NCBI GenBank assembly: GCA_024704765.1
Contig: JAKMXF010000244.1
Span: 177,905-241,904 of the forward strand
DNA from: Oopsacas minuta
Lineage: Eukaryota > Porifera > Hexactinellida > Lyssacinosida > Leucopsacidae
DNA: 64,000 bases
Direction of reading: 5' to 3'
The notes under the pieces are model-generated. The model was not told the DNA's origin, did not search any database, and saw only the letters and a list, made by a program, of their open reading frames with translations. Positions 12,118-24,058 of this stretch are shown here, one piece after another. Position 1 is the first letter of the stretch. Each line of letters begins with the position of its first letter. The position numbers and the translations under genes are program-made.

Positions 12118-13183
12118 ATGGATTTTAGCAAAGAAGAAAAACGACAAATAATTTGGTACCTGTGGAAAAAGGGGAAGACTGGCTCATACATTCTTCGTGA
12201 AATGCAGGACATTTTCAGTGATGAATGTCCTTCGAAAGCCACCACATATAGATGGATCGAACGTTTTGATCATGGCGATGAGGAACTCCACGATGACCCT
12301 GGTCCAAGTTGTCCAACTTCCTCAAAAACCCGCAGTAATATCGAGAGGGTCCAAACAATTTTGGACGAGGAGGGATGAATAACCCTGCAAGAGTTAGAAG
12401 AGAGAGTAAGTATATCAAAAGCCACATTGCACTCGATTATCACTGAAGATATGGAAGTGTCGAAGGTAACAGCGCGTTGGGTCCCAAAACTTCTTTCAAA
12501 AGAACAAAAACGCGAAAGGGTCAGAGATAGCAAAGAATTACTTTCAGATACAAGGCAGATGAAGACTTTTTGGATCGTGTAGTAACGGGGGATGAAACTT
12601 GGTTTCAGTATTATGAATCAGAGAGCAAAACTCAATCGAAGCAGTTTAAGAGACTAGATGAACCTCTACCCATAAAGGTAAAGGCCACAAAATCAGCAGG
12701 GGAGAGAATGGCAACAGTATTTTGAGATAGGGAAGGAATTATACACCTCGACTGGTTGCCTGGGAAGACAACCATAAACAGTGATTATTCACGTTGACGA
12801 ATAGAAAGAATTGCGTCAAGCGATTAAACGTGAGAGGTGAGGCAAGTTGATACGTGGCGCATTGGTGCAACACGACAACGCAAGGCCCCATGTAAGCTCT
12901 AAGACAATGGCTACAATTGACGACTTAGGATTCGAATGCCTCCCTCATCCCCCGTATATTCCAGACCTGGCTCCAGCGACAACTAGCTGTTTGGAGAGAT
13001 GAAGAGACCTCTTCGAGGGAAGAGATTTGAGGATTTCAAACGGCTGGAGTATGAAATATGACAGTGGGAAAAGGGACCCGTAAAGAATTCTATACCACTG
13101 GGCTGGAAAAGTTACCAGAACGATAGAAACGGTGTATAAAGTTAAAGGGGGAATTTATCGAAACATTTGATAATCAATTATGA
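12118..13183 (+). pseudogene. mariner transposase, broken
   Basis: The start at 12118 (MDFSKEEKRQIIWYLWKKGK) opens an intact N-terminal helix-turn-helix with the motif TTYRWIERF, up to a TGA at 12376. Reading goes on in frame through LEERVSISKATLHSII and TARWVPKLLSKEQ. After a frameshift comes the first catalytic motif VVTGDETWFQYY, later VQHDNARPH and PHPPYIPDLAPA, after which a one-base shift removes the third aspartate from frame. The end reads KRCIKLKGEFIETF and stops at 13183. The order and spacing fit mariner DD34D. There are at least three stops and three frameshifts, so it cannot be active. Confidence 0.88.
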
Positions 13184-13251
13184 TAAGTATAGGTTCCTAT
13201 ATGAATTATGAAAGGAAGTCTCATTACACAACTCAACAAGATTTCTCATCA

Positions 13252-15470
13252 GAGATCACATACATTTATCTTAGCATACTTTTGAATGCTGAACTCGAAT
13301 CTGCAATCAGAATTTCTCTAGCACGTCTAGTTATTCTGAAATCCAATATCCATTTTCAATAGTATAGTATTTCCTAGTTACTAAATTGCTATATGAGCAT
13401 GCCTATTCTGATTCAATTATCTGGAATATAAATGACTTTACTTATTTGAATTCAAGCAAATCAAATTATAAACATGCTTCGTAATTGTAGAACTCATCCC
13501 GACAATTTTTGTTACGTTTGTGGTCTTTTTTGCGTAAAATCACAAAGACGACCAATCACAAATCAATTAAAGAACATATACAAATTGTACTTCGAATGTC
13601 CACTTGGTGACCAAGGCAAGTTGTGGGCACCACATGTAATATGCACTTCTTGTTCAAGTGGACTACGTGATTGGTTGAACAAAAGGAAAGTTTCAATGCC
13701 ATTTGCAATACCCATGGTCTGGAGGGAACAGAAAAATCACCTTGATTAATGTTACTTTTGCCTTATCGACATTACAGGATCCTCAGCCAAGAATAAGCAC
13801 GCTCTTGTTTACCCAGACTTGGATTCTGCTCGCAGGCCAATTCCACACGACATCTCATTACCAATCCCAAATCTCAAGCCATAGCAAATTAAAATCGGGT
13901 CTGATATGGTGGAAGATGTTAATGCAGATTCTACAGATGCTAATTAAGTCCCGGAAGATGAATTACTAGAGCCACAAACATTTACACAGGGAGAATTGAA
14001 TGACTTGGTCAGGGATCTAGACTTATCTAAGACAAGGCTTAATCCTTGCATCCAGGCTCAAACAGAAAAACCTACTCGACAAAGATGTCTTAGATCCCAC
14101 TATCGCAAGCGAAATTTCGATCTCGCTCAATACTAAACCACTGATGGTCCACTGTGCTATTGTAATGACATCGAAGGACTCTATGCAAACCTATTACAAG
14201 AACATTCTTCCTCTGATTGGCGCCTTTTCATCGACTTGTCAAAACGCAGTTTGAAAGCTGTTCTGTTGCATAACGGAAATCTAAAGCCTGGTGTTCCAAT
14301 TGCTCACTCCGTCTATCTCAAAGAAACCTTCGTCAATTTGCATGAAGTTTTGGAGGCAATACAGTATAGAACACATATATAGAATATTTGCGGTGATCTT
14401 GAGATAATCGGGCTATTGATGGGCTTGCAACAAGGTTTTACAAAGTACTGTTGTTTCCTATGTCTATGGGACAGCCGAGCAACTGGTGAAGAGTATAAAA
14501 AATGTGATTGGCCGAAGAGAACCTATGATGTGGGGAAAACCAATTTACAGCATTCGCCATTGGTAGATCCAAACAAAGTTTTCTTACCCCCACTTCATAT
14601 TAAACTTGGATTAATGAAAACATTCGTTAAAACAATGGGCAAAACAAATTCAGCAGGATTTCTGCATTTGGTAGGCAAATTTCCGAAACTAAGCGAGGCA
14701 AAGCTAAAAGAGGGAGTATTTGTAGGACCACAAATCAGACAAGTATTCAGAGATCCAGATTTCGAGAAGACATTATCCGAATTAGAAATGAGTGCTTGGA
14801 ATTCTTTCAAATGGGTTCGTGAAAACTTTTGGGCAACAAGAAGTCGTCCAACTACAGAGAAGGAGTGGAAACCTTGCTTAACGCATACGAGAAGATGGGC
14901 TATCGCATGTCGCTAAAAATTCACTTCTTGCACTCTCACCTTGATTTTTTCCCTGAGAACCTTGGTACTGTAAGTGATGAACAGGGTGAGAGATTCCACC
15001 AAGACATACAGGAGATGGAAACCCGATACCAAGGTTTCTGGAATGAAGGCATGATGTCCGATTACTGTTGGAGGCTCTTCAGAGATAATCCCAACAAGAT
15101 GTATAAAAGGAAGTCGTCCTCTCAACACTTTTAATTTAGTTAGCTACCTTTATACTTCTAGATGGATATGTATTTCCCCTTAGTTTGTGAGTAGTTGATA
15201 CATGCATGAATGTGAATAATTATATGTAAGAGCTAGGATAATAACTGATATTATCTTGGCATTAATCGAAAACATCGAAACGTTGATGTATTTCAGATGG
15301 CTATCATGTAAGAAGACAAAAAGACAGCCACTACCATAAAATAACAGGAAAAATTTAGGAAATATATAAAAATCGTTGAGTTGTAGATGGAAAAAAACTG
15401 GGCGTGCTGGAAAGAATCTGAAAGCAGATTTGAATTCAGCGTAAAATAGCTTAGAAAATGTCAATCTAAT
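13252..15470 (+). mobile_element. unclassified DNA transposon with its own inverted repeats
   Basis: Sequences at about 13252-13340 and 15388-15470 are imperfect inverted copies of each other: gctgaactcgaatctgcaat on the left matches gctgaattcaaatctgcttt on the right read backwards, and the match extends through tctagcacgtctagtt against tccagcacgcccagtt. They flank the whole broken gene at 13474-15134. The exact tips and the target duplication could not be set. It sits in the 3' untranslated part of a mariner. Confidence 0.6.
13474..15134 (+). pseudogene. invertebrate repeat-encoded protein with Cys clusters, candidate DDE transposase
   Basis: It belongs to a family I know only as uncharacterised, high-copy proteins of arthropod and cnidarian genomes. 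Order of motifs: NCRTHPDNFCYVCGLF; YFECPLGDQGKLWAPHVICT with a CxxC; MPFAIPMVWRE; CYFCLIDITG (frame 2, about 13750); PDLDSARRPIPHDISLPIP; then, after stops, CYCNDIEGL; DWRLFIDLSKRSLKAVLLHN; a broken ICGDLEIIGLLMGLQQGFTK; YCCFLCLWDSRA; LPPLHIKLGLMKTFVK; and in another frame DEQGERFHQDIQEMETRYQG. The length, about 550 codons, matches the family. FIDLSK and ICGD would fit the first two acidic residues of an RNase H-fold transposase, but that is my inference. There are several frameshifts and stops (for example at about 13747, 13946 and 14380), so it is dead. Confidence 0.82.
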
Positions 15471-16078
15471 ACTTGATAAGAAAATGAAGTTAAATTTTGT
15501 TGACCTGTGTTATTTATTGAACAACCCTTGCAATTACCGAAAGATTGGTATTCTACCCCACGTAATAAATTTAATAGCTACTCCTACTGAGTATCCTTAG
15601 CTACATAGCAATCTAGAATAGATTATATAAGAAATTGATCAGGGTGACCTACGTTCTGTGTATCAAAGGAGATTCCAGTTTAATTGCAGGTTGTCCTTGA
15701 ACTTTCAAGAAACATGGGACACAAGTTTAGCCCATTGCAGATAAGTAATTGTGTTGCGAATTGTGGCTAATCAAACCGAGTAGGTATTTTCTTGTAGTTC
15801 GAGGTAGATGTATTGTATAAGTAAATTGAAAGGTTTTACAAACAAGATTAGGGAGGTTCTCATCTATAGCTCGATTTATTCGAAATCTTGACTGAATAAA
15901 TTTCCCAGCTTGAATCATTGATATTTTTAATTCGTGGAACAATTTCCTATAAATTTGAACATCACAAGCGATATATCATAGTTTTTGCGGTTTCATATAT
16001 AATAAAATGTTGAAAATGATTATTGAATTGCAATATAATGAATTTACAAATATTTTATATGTATTTTAGTCAACTATA

Positions 16079-16979
16079 CAGTTAAGGGACAAAAGTATTC
16101 GACCACACAAATATATTGTCATAAATTGTATACTCTTTCCCGTTCCTATACACTGTATAGTCTATATTCGTAGCTGCAATCTAGTAATTTGCATAGAATA
16201 ACATGTTTTTCAAGAATTTCAAAACAATATTTGCGATTTGCACTTTTTGAAGGTGTTAATTATTAATAATTATTAGATAATTATTGATAATCAAAACATG
16301 TGGTAATTCAAAACCTATTAAGAATCTATAATTTCTGACTTGATATTTGAATTCTACTTAGGCGAGTTACCCCAGATTAAATTTCAATGGGATTGAACAA
16401 TTTTCGCCAGAGTTATAGATGAATTTCAATTTGTGCCATTTGTGCCACCTTTTGCCCAAGGGGCACAAGTGGCCGTTACCAAGAGGTTATTTTGTAATTC
16501 AAGGGTTAGCATAGTCATATAATTCGAAAATATTACTATGACTTATTCCTCCTAACCCTAGTTGATTTCCTTGTAGTGGCGTTTTTTCCAGTCACCAGTG
16601 TCACTTTTTGCAACAAGTGGCACAAATTGAAATTCTTCTATAACTTTGGTAAAAATTGTTCAATCCCATTGGAAATTTCAATCTGGGGTAACTCGCCTAA
16701 GTAGAATTCAAATATCAAGTCAGAAATTATAGATTCTTGATAGGCTTTGAATTACCACATATTTTGATTATCAATAATTATCTAATAATTATTAATAATT
16801 AACACCTTCAAAAAGTGTAAATCGAAAATATTGTTTTGAAATTCTTGAAAAACATGTTATTCTATGCAAATTACTAGATTGCAGCTACGAATATAGACTA
16901 TACAGTGTATAGGAACGGGAAAGAGTATACAATTTATGACAATATATTTGTGTGGTTGAATACTTTTGTCCCTTAACTG
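16079..16979. mobile_element. foldback element with ~365-bp inverted arms and TA target site
   Basis: The first and last bases are cagttaagggacaaaagtat and its reverse complement, and TA flanks both ends (16077-16078 and 16980-16981). The arms stay nearly identical for about 365 bases (roughly 16079-16445 against 16615-16979), with only scattered differences and one small indel. The central loop of about 170 bases is not symmetric. No open frame of any length is present. The TA target and the tip fit a non-autonomous Tc1/mariner-type element with very long inverted repeats. Confidence 0.88.
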
Positions 16980-17895
16980 TATATATATATAGTAGAGCAA
17001 ATAATTTGCCTAAATGTTTGCTACAGTGACGAACGATATAGGATAGCAATTCGTTTATAACACAATTTCTGTCAACAAAATTGTTAATAAGTTACAAATT
17101 GTTTAATTAATACATTAAGTATAGATATTGCCTACTCTACATAATGCGAAACAGTAACTAGTGGATTTGGACTAGAGATAGATAACTCGATGAAACAAAC
17201 TTCTACTTGGGTCATTTTATAAGCTCGTAAGCCTGGATGATAATTTGAGTATAATAACTTCTACTATACCAAAAATACATGATATGTGTAGAGTTGATAA
17301 TGATCCACAAAATATACTATCATAAGCACTATACCCATATTCAAAATGTCAATTTTGCTACTTTTATCAATGCAATTAAGGCACGGAATATGGACCCAAA
17401 AATTGGTATTTGCTATCCTAAAATTTGCACCACCGGGTGACTTCGCATTTTCCAACATAAAAATGTCATATATTGTTAGGTATGAATCTAATAATAGTTT
17501 GTCTAACTCGAAAGTGTTCACTTTATCCGAATTTTCTCAGTGTCTTGCGCTATGGGAAATGCTATTTTTTAGCCAATAAATTCTATATTATGGTTTAATT
17601 GCAAGATCTATCTATAAAATTATATTCTTGAATTATATAAAGTTAAACTTTTTGTTGTTAATTGCCATTGGTTATTTACTTAACTAGAACTAATTGCATA
17701 CAATTGGACCTGTGGATGGTATATTATTGCATGAATAACTCTATAACCTAAGTGGCCCAGATAAGAATTAGCTGGAGACGGCACCATGAAAGACATATAC
17801 ATTCTGCCTTGCATCTCGTATAATTTAAAGCGCCTAGAGAGTTAAATAATCGTTAGATAGGACAAAAATACCATACTAATCGCACAGACTATATA

Positions 17896-19272
17896 CCGGG
17901 TGATTCAAAAAAAATGCAACCCCAAGTAAATGTTTGCAGTGAAGACAATTCTCAATCAAACTCAATCAAACTCAGAACATACGTAGAACATCTATATTTT
18001 TAGTACATATTAAAAATTCAGCGTACTACAGTCAATATTTTATGAATTAGAGCAAATGTTCCAAATGACCTCCTTTGAGTTCTGTACATTTCTGAGTGGT
18101 ACCACCAACTTGTTCATGACATTTTTGGATACAGTGGTCGGAATCTTTCTAATTTCTTCTCTGATGTTTTCCTTCAACTTGCTGATGGTTCTAGGCTTAG
18201 TAGAATAAACTCGGTCTTTAAGATAGCCCCACAAGTAGAAGTCAGGAGGGTTTAAGTCGGGGCTATAGGGGGTCCACTCAAAATTCGTCTTGAGACTGAT
18301 GACTCTTACTCCAAAGTGTTCTTTGAGCCAGTCCCTGGAGAAATTTGAGGTGTGCGAGCTCGCTCCATCTTGTTAGAACCAAAAGTGATTCAGAAGTGAT
18401 GGGTAGAGGACTCTGAGCTGCTCCCAGAAGAGCTCAAGGACTTGGACATAATGTTCTTTCATAACTATAACAGCCCTATCATTTTCTTCAAAAAAGGATG
18501 GTCCTATGATCCCTTTCGCCGAAATGGCTGCCATACTGTGCATTTTTCTGAGTGTAGTGGTTTCATTGCAACTTCCATTGGTCTCTGGGTTCCCCAGAAC
18601 ACGTTTGTCTTGGAGTTGATTTTTCCATTTAGATAAAAGTGGGCTTCATCGGACATCCAATGTAGTGAAAGAAATCGGCCCTGACATTCAATTTTTTCCA
18701 CCAAATTCTTGGACATTTTAAGCCTTTTGGACTTATCACCTGCTGTTAACATCTGTTTTATTTGTATACGATATGGAAACCTCTTAAGATCATCAATTAG
18801 GATCCTCCTGATAGTGCTTGCAGATATTTTTCTATCCAATGACAATGATTGACTCCTCCGCCTGATTGACGTTTTGGACTGAATTCAACAGAATTTCGGA
18901 CCATCTCAATAACTTTTGCTGTTCGTTTCTTTCTTCGACCAGAATGCGTTAGTCTGTCATCACACTTATTATTGAGGTTTTGAACTGTCCCATACTTCCT
19001 AAATTTCTCCACCCAACGATAGTTCATCGATTTATCGGGGGCAACTTGGGTCTGGAATGATGTACGAAAATTGCGTCTTTGCAGTCTCGTATGAGGAGGT
19101 ATTAAAATAATGTTCCACGCAGAAAATTCGGTGCTCCAGTATCCAATTTGGCATTTTCTGATCGTTTAGACTCAAACTAATTATAATCAAAAAGAATAAA
19201 TAGAATTAGTTAAGAAATAAAGATAGGGTACCCGTAAAACATTTTGGGTTGCATTCTTTTTTAATCACCCTG
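17896..19272 (-). mobile_element. DD41D-type Tc1/mariner transposon
   Basis: The inverted tips at 17896-17922 and 19247-19272 share gggtgatt and aatgcaaccc with few mismatches. TA lies just outside at 17894-17895 and 19273-19274. The 1377-bp length is normal for the superfamily. The broken transposase inside runs on the minus strand. Confidence 0.88.
18040..19154 (-). pseudogene. DD41D-type transposase, broken
   Basis: The likely start at 19154 gives MPNWILEHRIFCVEHYFNTS. The helix-turn-helix part ends in MNYRWVEKFRKYGTVQNLN. The first catalytic aspartate is in SLHWMSDEAHFYLNGKI, the second in QDGASSHTSNFSRDWL and the third in YSPDLNPPDFYLWGYLKDR. Counting from the second to the third aspartate leaves 41 residues between, which is the DD41D pattern known from rosa/VISITOR-type elements. 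Two frameshifts, and a stop just before QDGA at about 18375, break it. The tail, with KPRTISKLKENIREEI, is still recognisable and ends at 18040. Confidence 0.88.
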
Positions 19273-19458
19273 TATTACGGACCTTTAGATACTCAGAAGT
19301 AATCATATTCGGGACCAGGCAAGAATACACCTTCTCTAAATCCATAATAATTTATAGCGCAATCTAGGTATTCGCATAATTGTAGAGTAACAAATTATCA
19401 AAAATTACATCAAAAATTTCACAAATGTGCAAAAATAGTAAGCAATTATTTGTTTATA

Positions 19459-20814
19459 CAGTCTGTCCAAGAATTATTGCAACACCAAACCATTTATAGT
19501 CAAACCACAATTTACTGAATACGCAACTAGCCATATACTTGAAACATTCGAATTTCAAAAACTGATACGTTACCTCTCTATTCCGTTTAAACTTTTCAAA
19601 AATACATTATAATTGATCTCAGTCACTTAATACATAATTATGACGTCACTGTTTTAATAGAATTCATTCGTAATCAGCGTTTTTTCACTTAACAATTTAG
19701 CATAGATTATTTCAATGGCTCAAGAGTCATCAAGAATAAAGATTGAGACTCTGTTGAATGGAGGTAAACATACGCCTACTGAGATTTCACGACTTTTGAA
19801 AGTGAATCGGACTACTGTCTATAGGGTGAAAAAACGACTTGATGCCGGTGTTTCCATTAAACACAAACAAGGAAGTGGGAGACCTGGTAAAATATGCAAG
19901 AGCATTAAGTATTCTGCTGCACAGATAATTAAATCATATCCAGAGATCAGTTTATGCAAACTGGCAAATAAATTAACAGAGAAAAAGAAGATGAAAGTTT
20001 GTAAGAGTACTGTTCATTGGACACTGCGTCGTCTAAAGTATTCTAAGCCTCTTCCCGCACAAATTCCGTTGTTATTTGAAAAAAATCGGTTGTTTAGGAT
20101 TGAGTGGGCGCGTAAAAACATGAATAAATTATGGTGCCGGGCTGTTTTTGCAAATGAAGCATCTTTTTGGTTGAATAGGGGGAGAGTCAGAATGTGGACA
20201 AAATCGGGAAAAAAACGGTTCCAAAAAACAACGAAGCATTCGTCAAAATTACACATTTGGGCGGCATTTTCGTCTTTGGGACGTTTCCTATCTGTATTTT
20301 TCGACAGAACTTGGACGCGAAGCTGTTTGTTAATATTTTAAAATGGAATTTAATCGACCAAGCGGAGGTATTTCATGGAAACCGCTGGTTTCTTGTTCAA
20401 GACAATGATCCTAAGCACAAATCAAAGTTAGTCAAAGGATGGATGTCTGAGAATATGCCGAAAAGTGTGTTTGAATGGCCAAGTCAATGACCAGATCTTA
20501 ACCCTATCGAAAATGTGTTTGCAGTCTTGAAGGGTCATGTTAGCAAACAACATCCTAAGAACTTAGCAGAGCTGGAAACTTCTATTTTGGGAGTTTGGGA
20601 TTCACTGTCACCGGAATTCCTAAGATCTTATTGGAAATCAATGAAGCGTAGGTGTCAGATGGTGATTGACAATAACGGAAATAAGATTAACTACTAATTT
20701 GAGTATACTGTAAACAAATTGATATCACCTTAAACAATATATGACATAAAATTCAGATGTTTTTATAGAACAACATTTACTTTAACAGTGTTGCAATAAT
20801 TCTTGGACAGACTG
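19459..20814 (+). mobile_element. Tc1-like transposon, 1356 bp
   Basis: The inverted repeats are 27 bases long and identical, beginning cagtctgtccaagaattatt (19459-19485 and 20788-20814). TA lies outside both ends (19457-19458, 20815-20816). The perfect ends suggest a fairly recent insertion. Confidence 0.93.
19715..20697 (+). pseudogene. Tc1-like DD35E transposase, broken
   Basis: The protein starts MAQESSRIKIETLLNGG. Its paired helix-turn-helix region has HTPTEISRLLKVNRTTVYRV, then the GSGRPGK hinge and a second DNA-binding helix set with STVHWTLRRLKYS. The first catalytic motif reads VFANEASFWLN: the expected aspartate is asparagine. The second is FLVQDNDPKHKSK and the third is PDLNPIENVF, with 35 residues between aspartate and glutamate. 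A one-base shift near 20260 changes frame and a TGA at 20488 interrupts SQ-PDLNPIE. The tail ends at 20697. Even without the shift and the stop the missing aspartate would make it inactive. Confidence 0.92.
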
Positions 20815-21722
20815 TATATGCCATTCTTCTTTGCTGTGTAGAACCTAATATATTAAATATTTCATTTTAATGTGGGACCTAGAGAAATTTTTATTCAAAA
20901 TATCAAACAATACCATAGAAAAGGAGCGAACAAGGTTGACACATTTTTAAGAAAACCTACTTATAACCAAGATAATACATTTTGTCATGATGTTAGCAAA
21001 AGTTATTTAACGGAATGTGAAATATGAACAGATATGGGCATATTCGCGAATATGTCATATTGGTCAGAGTTATCATAACACAATATGTTGTCAGGGTATG
21101 AGAAGTTGGGTATGTACGATAAATTAGCAATCTTGATTTTACAATAATTTCGAGGATTATCGAGTTATAAGCGGATTTTCACATATGTGTCAGCCCTGGT
21201 CGCTCTTGAAAATCATGAATGAGTGAACCTTTACAAAAATGTTGGAATATTTTGCATGAAAATATCGATAGATTATTAAATATTTTCACTTTAAAATGAA
21301 ATATGCATTACATAATGTTCCAAAGGCATAGACAAATGGCGTATTTTAACCAATAATTGTGCTAGACACATATTTCGTCACATTTCTGAAACTATTAGGA
21401 CAAAGTGGTTGATAATTAGTCACTCTACAAATAGGAATAGATAAATTTGAGGAAAATAATATCGTTTATGCAAAATAGAAGTCACACAGAATTTGTTTAA
21501 TCGAGTTACGTTTCACGCTCTGATAATTCGATTAGAGCGTTATACTATTTTCAGAAACTAACAAAATATTTTGGCTCGGGGACGAGTATAGTTCGCAAAT
21601 CGAAAAACAGCTGTAAATCCCTCATGAACTGGTAGAGATCAGAGAAGCAAAAGCCCTTTCAACTGGGGGGCTTTAGTTATCCAATAAATTCTGTTGTGGG
21701 ATTAGCAACCGAGCCATAGTAT

Positions 21723-22252
21723 CAGTGGCGTAACGATGTCTAGTGCCGCTGTGGGCACATGCCTAAACGCCGCCCCCTAAAACGTAAATTTATGAGTAGT
21801 TATCTTAAACAACTCCTGGGAAGGGTGTTGTTTGAAAATTCCCTTGCTGCCTGCCCTGGTTCATTAGATACCATGTTTAGTTATTGTTTACATAATATGT
21901 GATCACGCATATATGTTTGAAACCTTTAACCGAAAATACAATAATACTACCGCTTCGGGTCGTTAGTAGCTCTTCTTGACAGCCTGATCCTTCGTGCTTT
22001 GAGTCTCACAAACCTATCGATCCTATGGGTGAGGTCAGTTGTTTCAGTTAGTCCTCTAACCGATCAAACACTGGTTTAATCCAGAGGGGTGGGTTAAAAC
22101 TTTAAAGAGACAACCTTGGTTAGAACGGATATATATTATCATGGGATCACATGAGATTTATCATATATGTGTGGACTAATATGTCAAAATACCGCCCCCA
22201 GAAAGTGCCGCTGGGGGCACGTGCCCCATTGCCACCCGTCGTTACGCTACTG
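21723..22252. mobile_element. non-autonomous hAT element, 530 bp
   Basis: It starts cagtggcgtaacg and ends with the inverse of cagtagcgtaacg, and the arms stay similar for about 60 bases, including gtgccgctg and the inverse of gggggcgg. The flanks are catagtat (21715-21722) and catattat (22253-22260), an 8-bp target duplication with one mismatch, as expected for hAT. There is no transposase inside, so it must have moved with help from another copy. Confidence 0.8.
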
Positions 22253-23212
22253 CATATTATATACATAATGGGATACGTGCTTTGTAACCTTAATAAATGG
22301 GTCTCTATAAATGAGGAAGTCCTATCAGCGGGGAAACTTTGGTTCACCTTCATCATTCCATAGAACAAAGTAACAACGTCTATAAGCTGAGTAGCATACT
22401 TTAGAGATAGTTATGTCTAACACAATTTAAGTTCCCTCTATATGTGGTGATTCTAAGATCTTTGTTAATTAATCAATTTTTGTTCAAATTTGGAAATATA
22501 AACATTCTATCGCTTTGAATAATTAATTCTCAGAAGGAAACCTTTCACAGAAAACATGTTTAGAGTTAAAGGAAGGAGTAGTAAGATTTGATTTGGGTGA
22601 AAGCCTTAAAGACTAGAATACATACTTTGTAGATCAATATACTACCAGATTAATAGATTGCATATTGGTAAATCCCGAGGGCAAAATATATACACTTTAT
22701 GAGTGTCAAAATCTATGGAAAATAATCAAGTTTATGAAGGTCAAAATTCTAAGCCAAAAATACATTAAATGTAAGTAGAATACAAAGACTATAATACATT
22801 TTATGTGGTTGAAAGTGCTATGGCTAAATAAATTCTATGTTGGCAAAGCCCGACGGAAATGATACTTATGTGTATCTCAATCTATGCAGGAATTATGTAA
22901 CACATATTTTTGGATACTATTTCTTCAAATACATTTTGTGAATTTGAATACATATGTGAAAATGTAACAAGAAATAAGAATGCTGCAGAGGATTATATCT
23001 TAAAATCGAGTTAAGAGGTCATTTGAAGGCTGAAATACAAATAACTTGAGTCAAATTGTAGAGTGAAGCTGAAAAAGCAGTAACTCTTATATTCTTAGAA
23101 TGGTATATTGAAACTTTAATGTGTCTCTCTTGTGTTGGCCTAGGGGCGTCGGTGCACCAAATTACTTTAGGTAGTTAATAATTTATATTATAGATTTCGA
23201 ATGATGCCAACA

Positions 23213-23290
23213 GTGGCGTAGCCAGGAATTACAGGGGGATAATTACCCATTTGGGGTCTAGGGGCGCTGTAAGCCCTCCAATGGGATCCT
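23213..23290 (+). repeat. hAT-like end without a found partner
   Basis: The sequence cagtggcgtagccaggaatt, followed by a G-rich stretch, has the look of a hAT terminal repeat of the same general type as the one at 21723. I did not find the other end nearby, so it is probably a truncated copy. Confidence 0.35.
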
Positions 23291-24058
23291 GAACCACAAC
23301 ATACGTTGACATTCTACTGTCTTATATATACGAATCTCGAGATTATTTCTCTTAACTTCGTAACTGACACTATGTATGGAAAGTATTCGATTGACTGTAA
23401 GTACATTATATCATTGTGCCCAAAGGAATATTAAAATATATTAGCCACGCATAAATTTTGTTTCAACTTGGATAAAATCTTCATAAGAATGTCAAGTGTT
23501 GTCTTACTCGCAATGCTTGCACAGACCCACTGCTACAGCTCAAGCCACTTCTACCCTTAGAATACAATGTATATACCTGAAATGACGAGTAATCAGTTGG
23601 CTGAAGATTCAACTCAGCAAAAAACTAATTAAATTTAAAGTACTTTCCGATGTCTGAATAATATATATTTAGTTCAAACGAAACAAGAAGAAGTGACGTT
23701 TATTATCAATGTAAAAATTGTAAATATCACAAATGTTGTCAGAAAATGGTATTAGCAGAGTGAGGATTCACTCTTCCTATTATTCGACAATCTTCCTGGT
23801 TCATTTCGAATCTGAAAGTTTTATTGATGAATAAATGACTTTAATGTTAGCTAGAATTTCAAATATTGACACAGTAATTCTTTTGAGTTATACATATTTT
23901 GATATCGACTAAAATCCAAACAACAATAAAATCAAAATTTTCAGCATGTTGAAACACCATTGGTCTGGTTTCATATTGAAAGATGATTCTTCAAGAAACT
24001 AGACTTAATATTCACCACCTAAGTGTTAACTTTGATTACATAATTTTTGTAATTACTA

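Larger units (their letters stand above)
11934..15530 (+). mobile_element. mariner element interrupted by a second transposon
   Basis: The terminal inverted repeats share caagggttgttcaataa, at 11934-11950 and, inverted, at 15514-15530. The left end is preceded by the expected TA; the right end is not followed by TA, so one target site has mutated. The mariner transposase relic fills 12118-13183. Between its stop codon and the right end lie about 2.2 kb that belong to another element (13252-15470) with its own inverted repeats. Without that insertion the mariner would be about 1.3-1.4 kb, the normal length. It is less likely that the two ends come from separate mariner copies. Confidence 0.75.
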
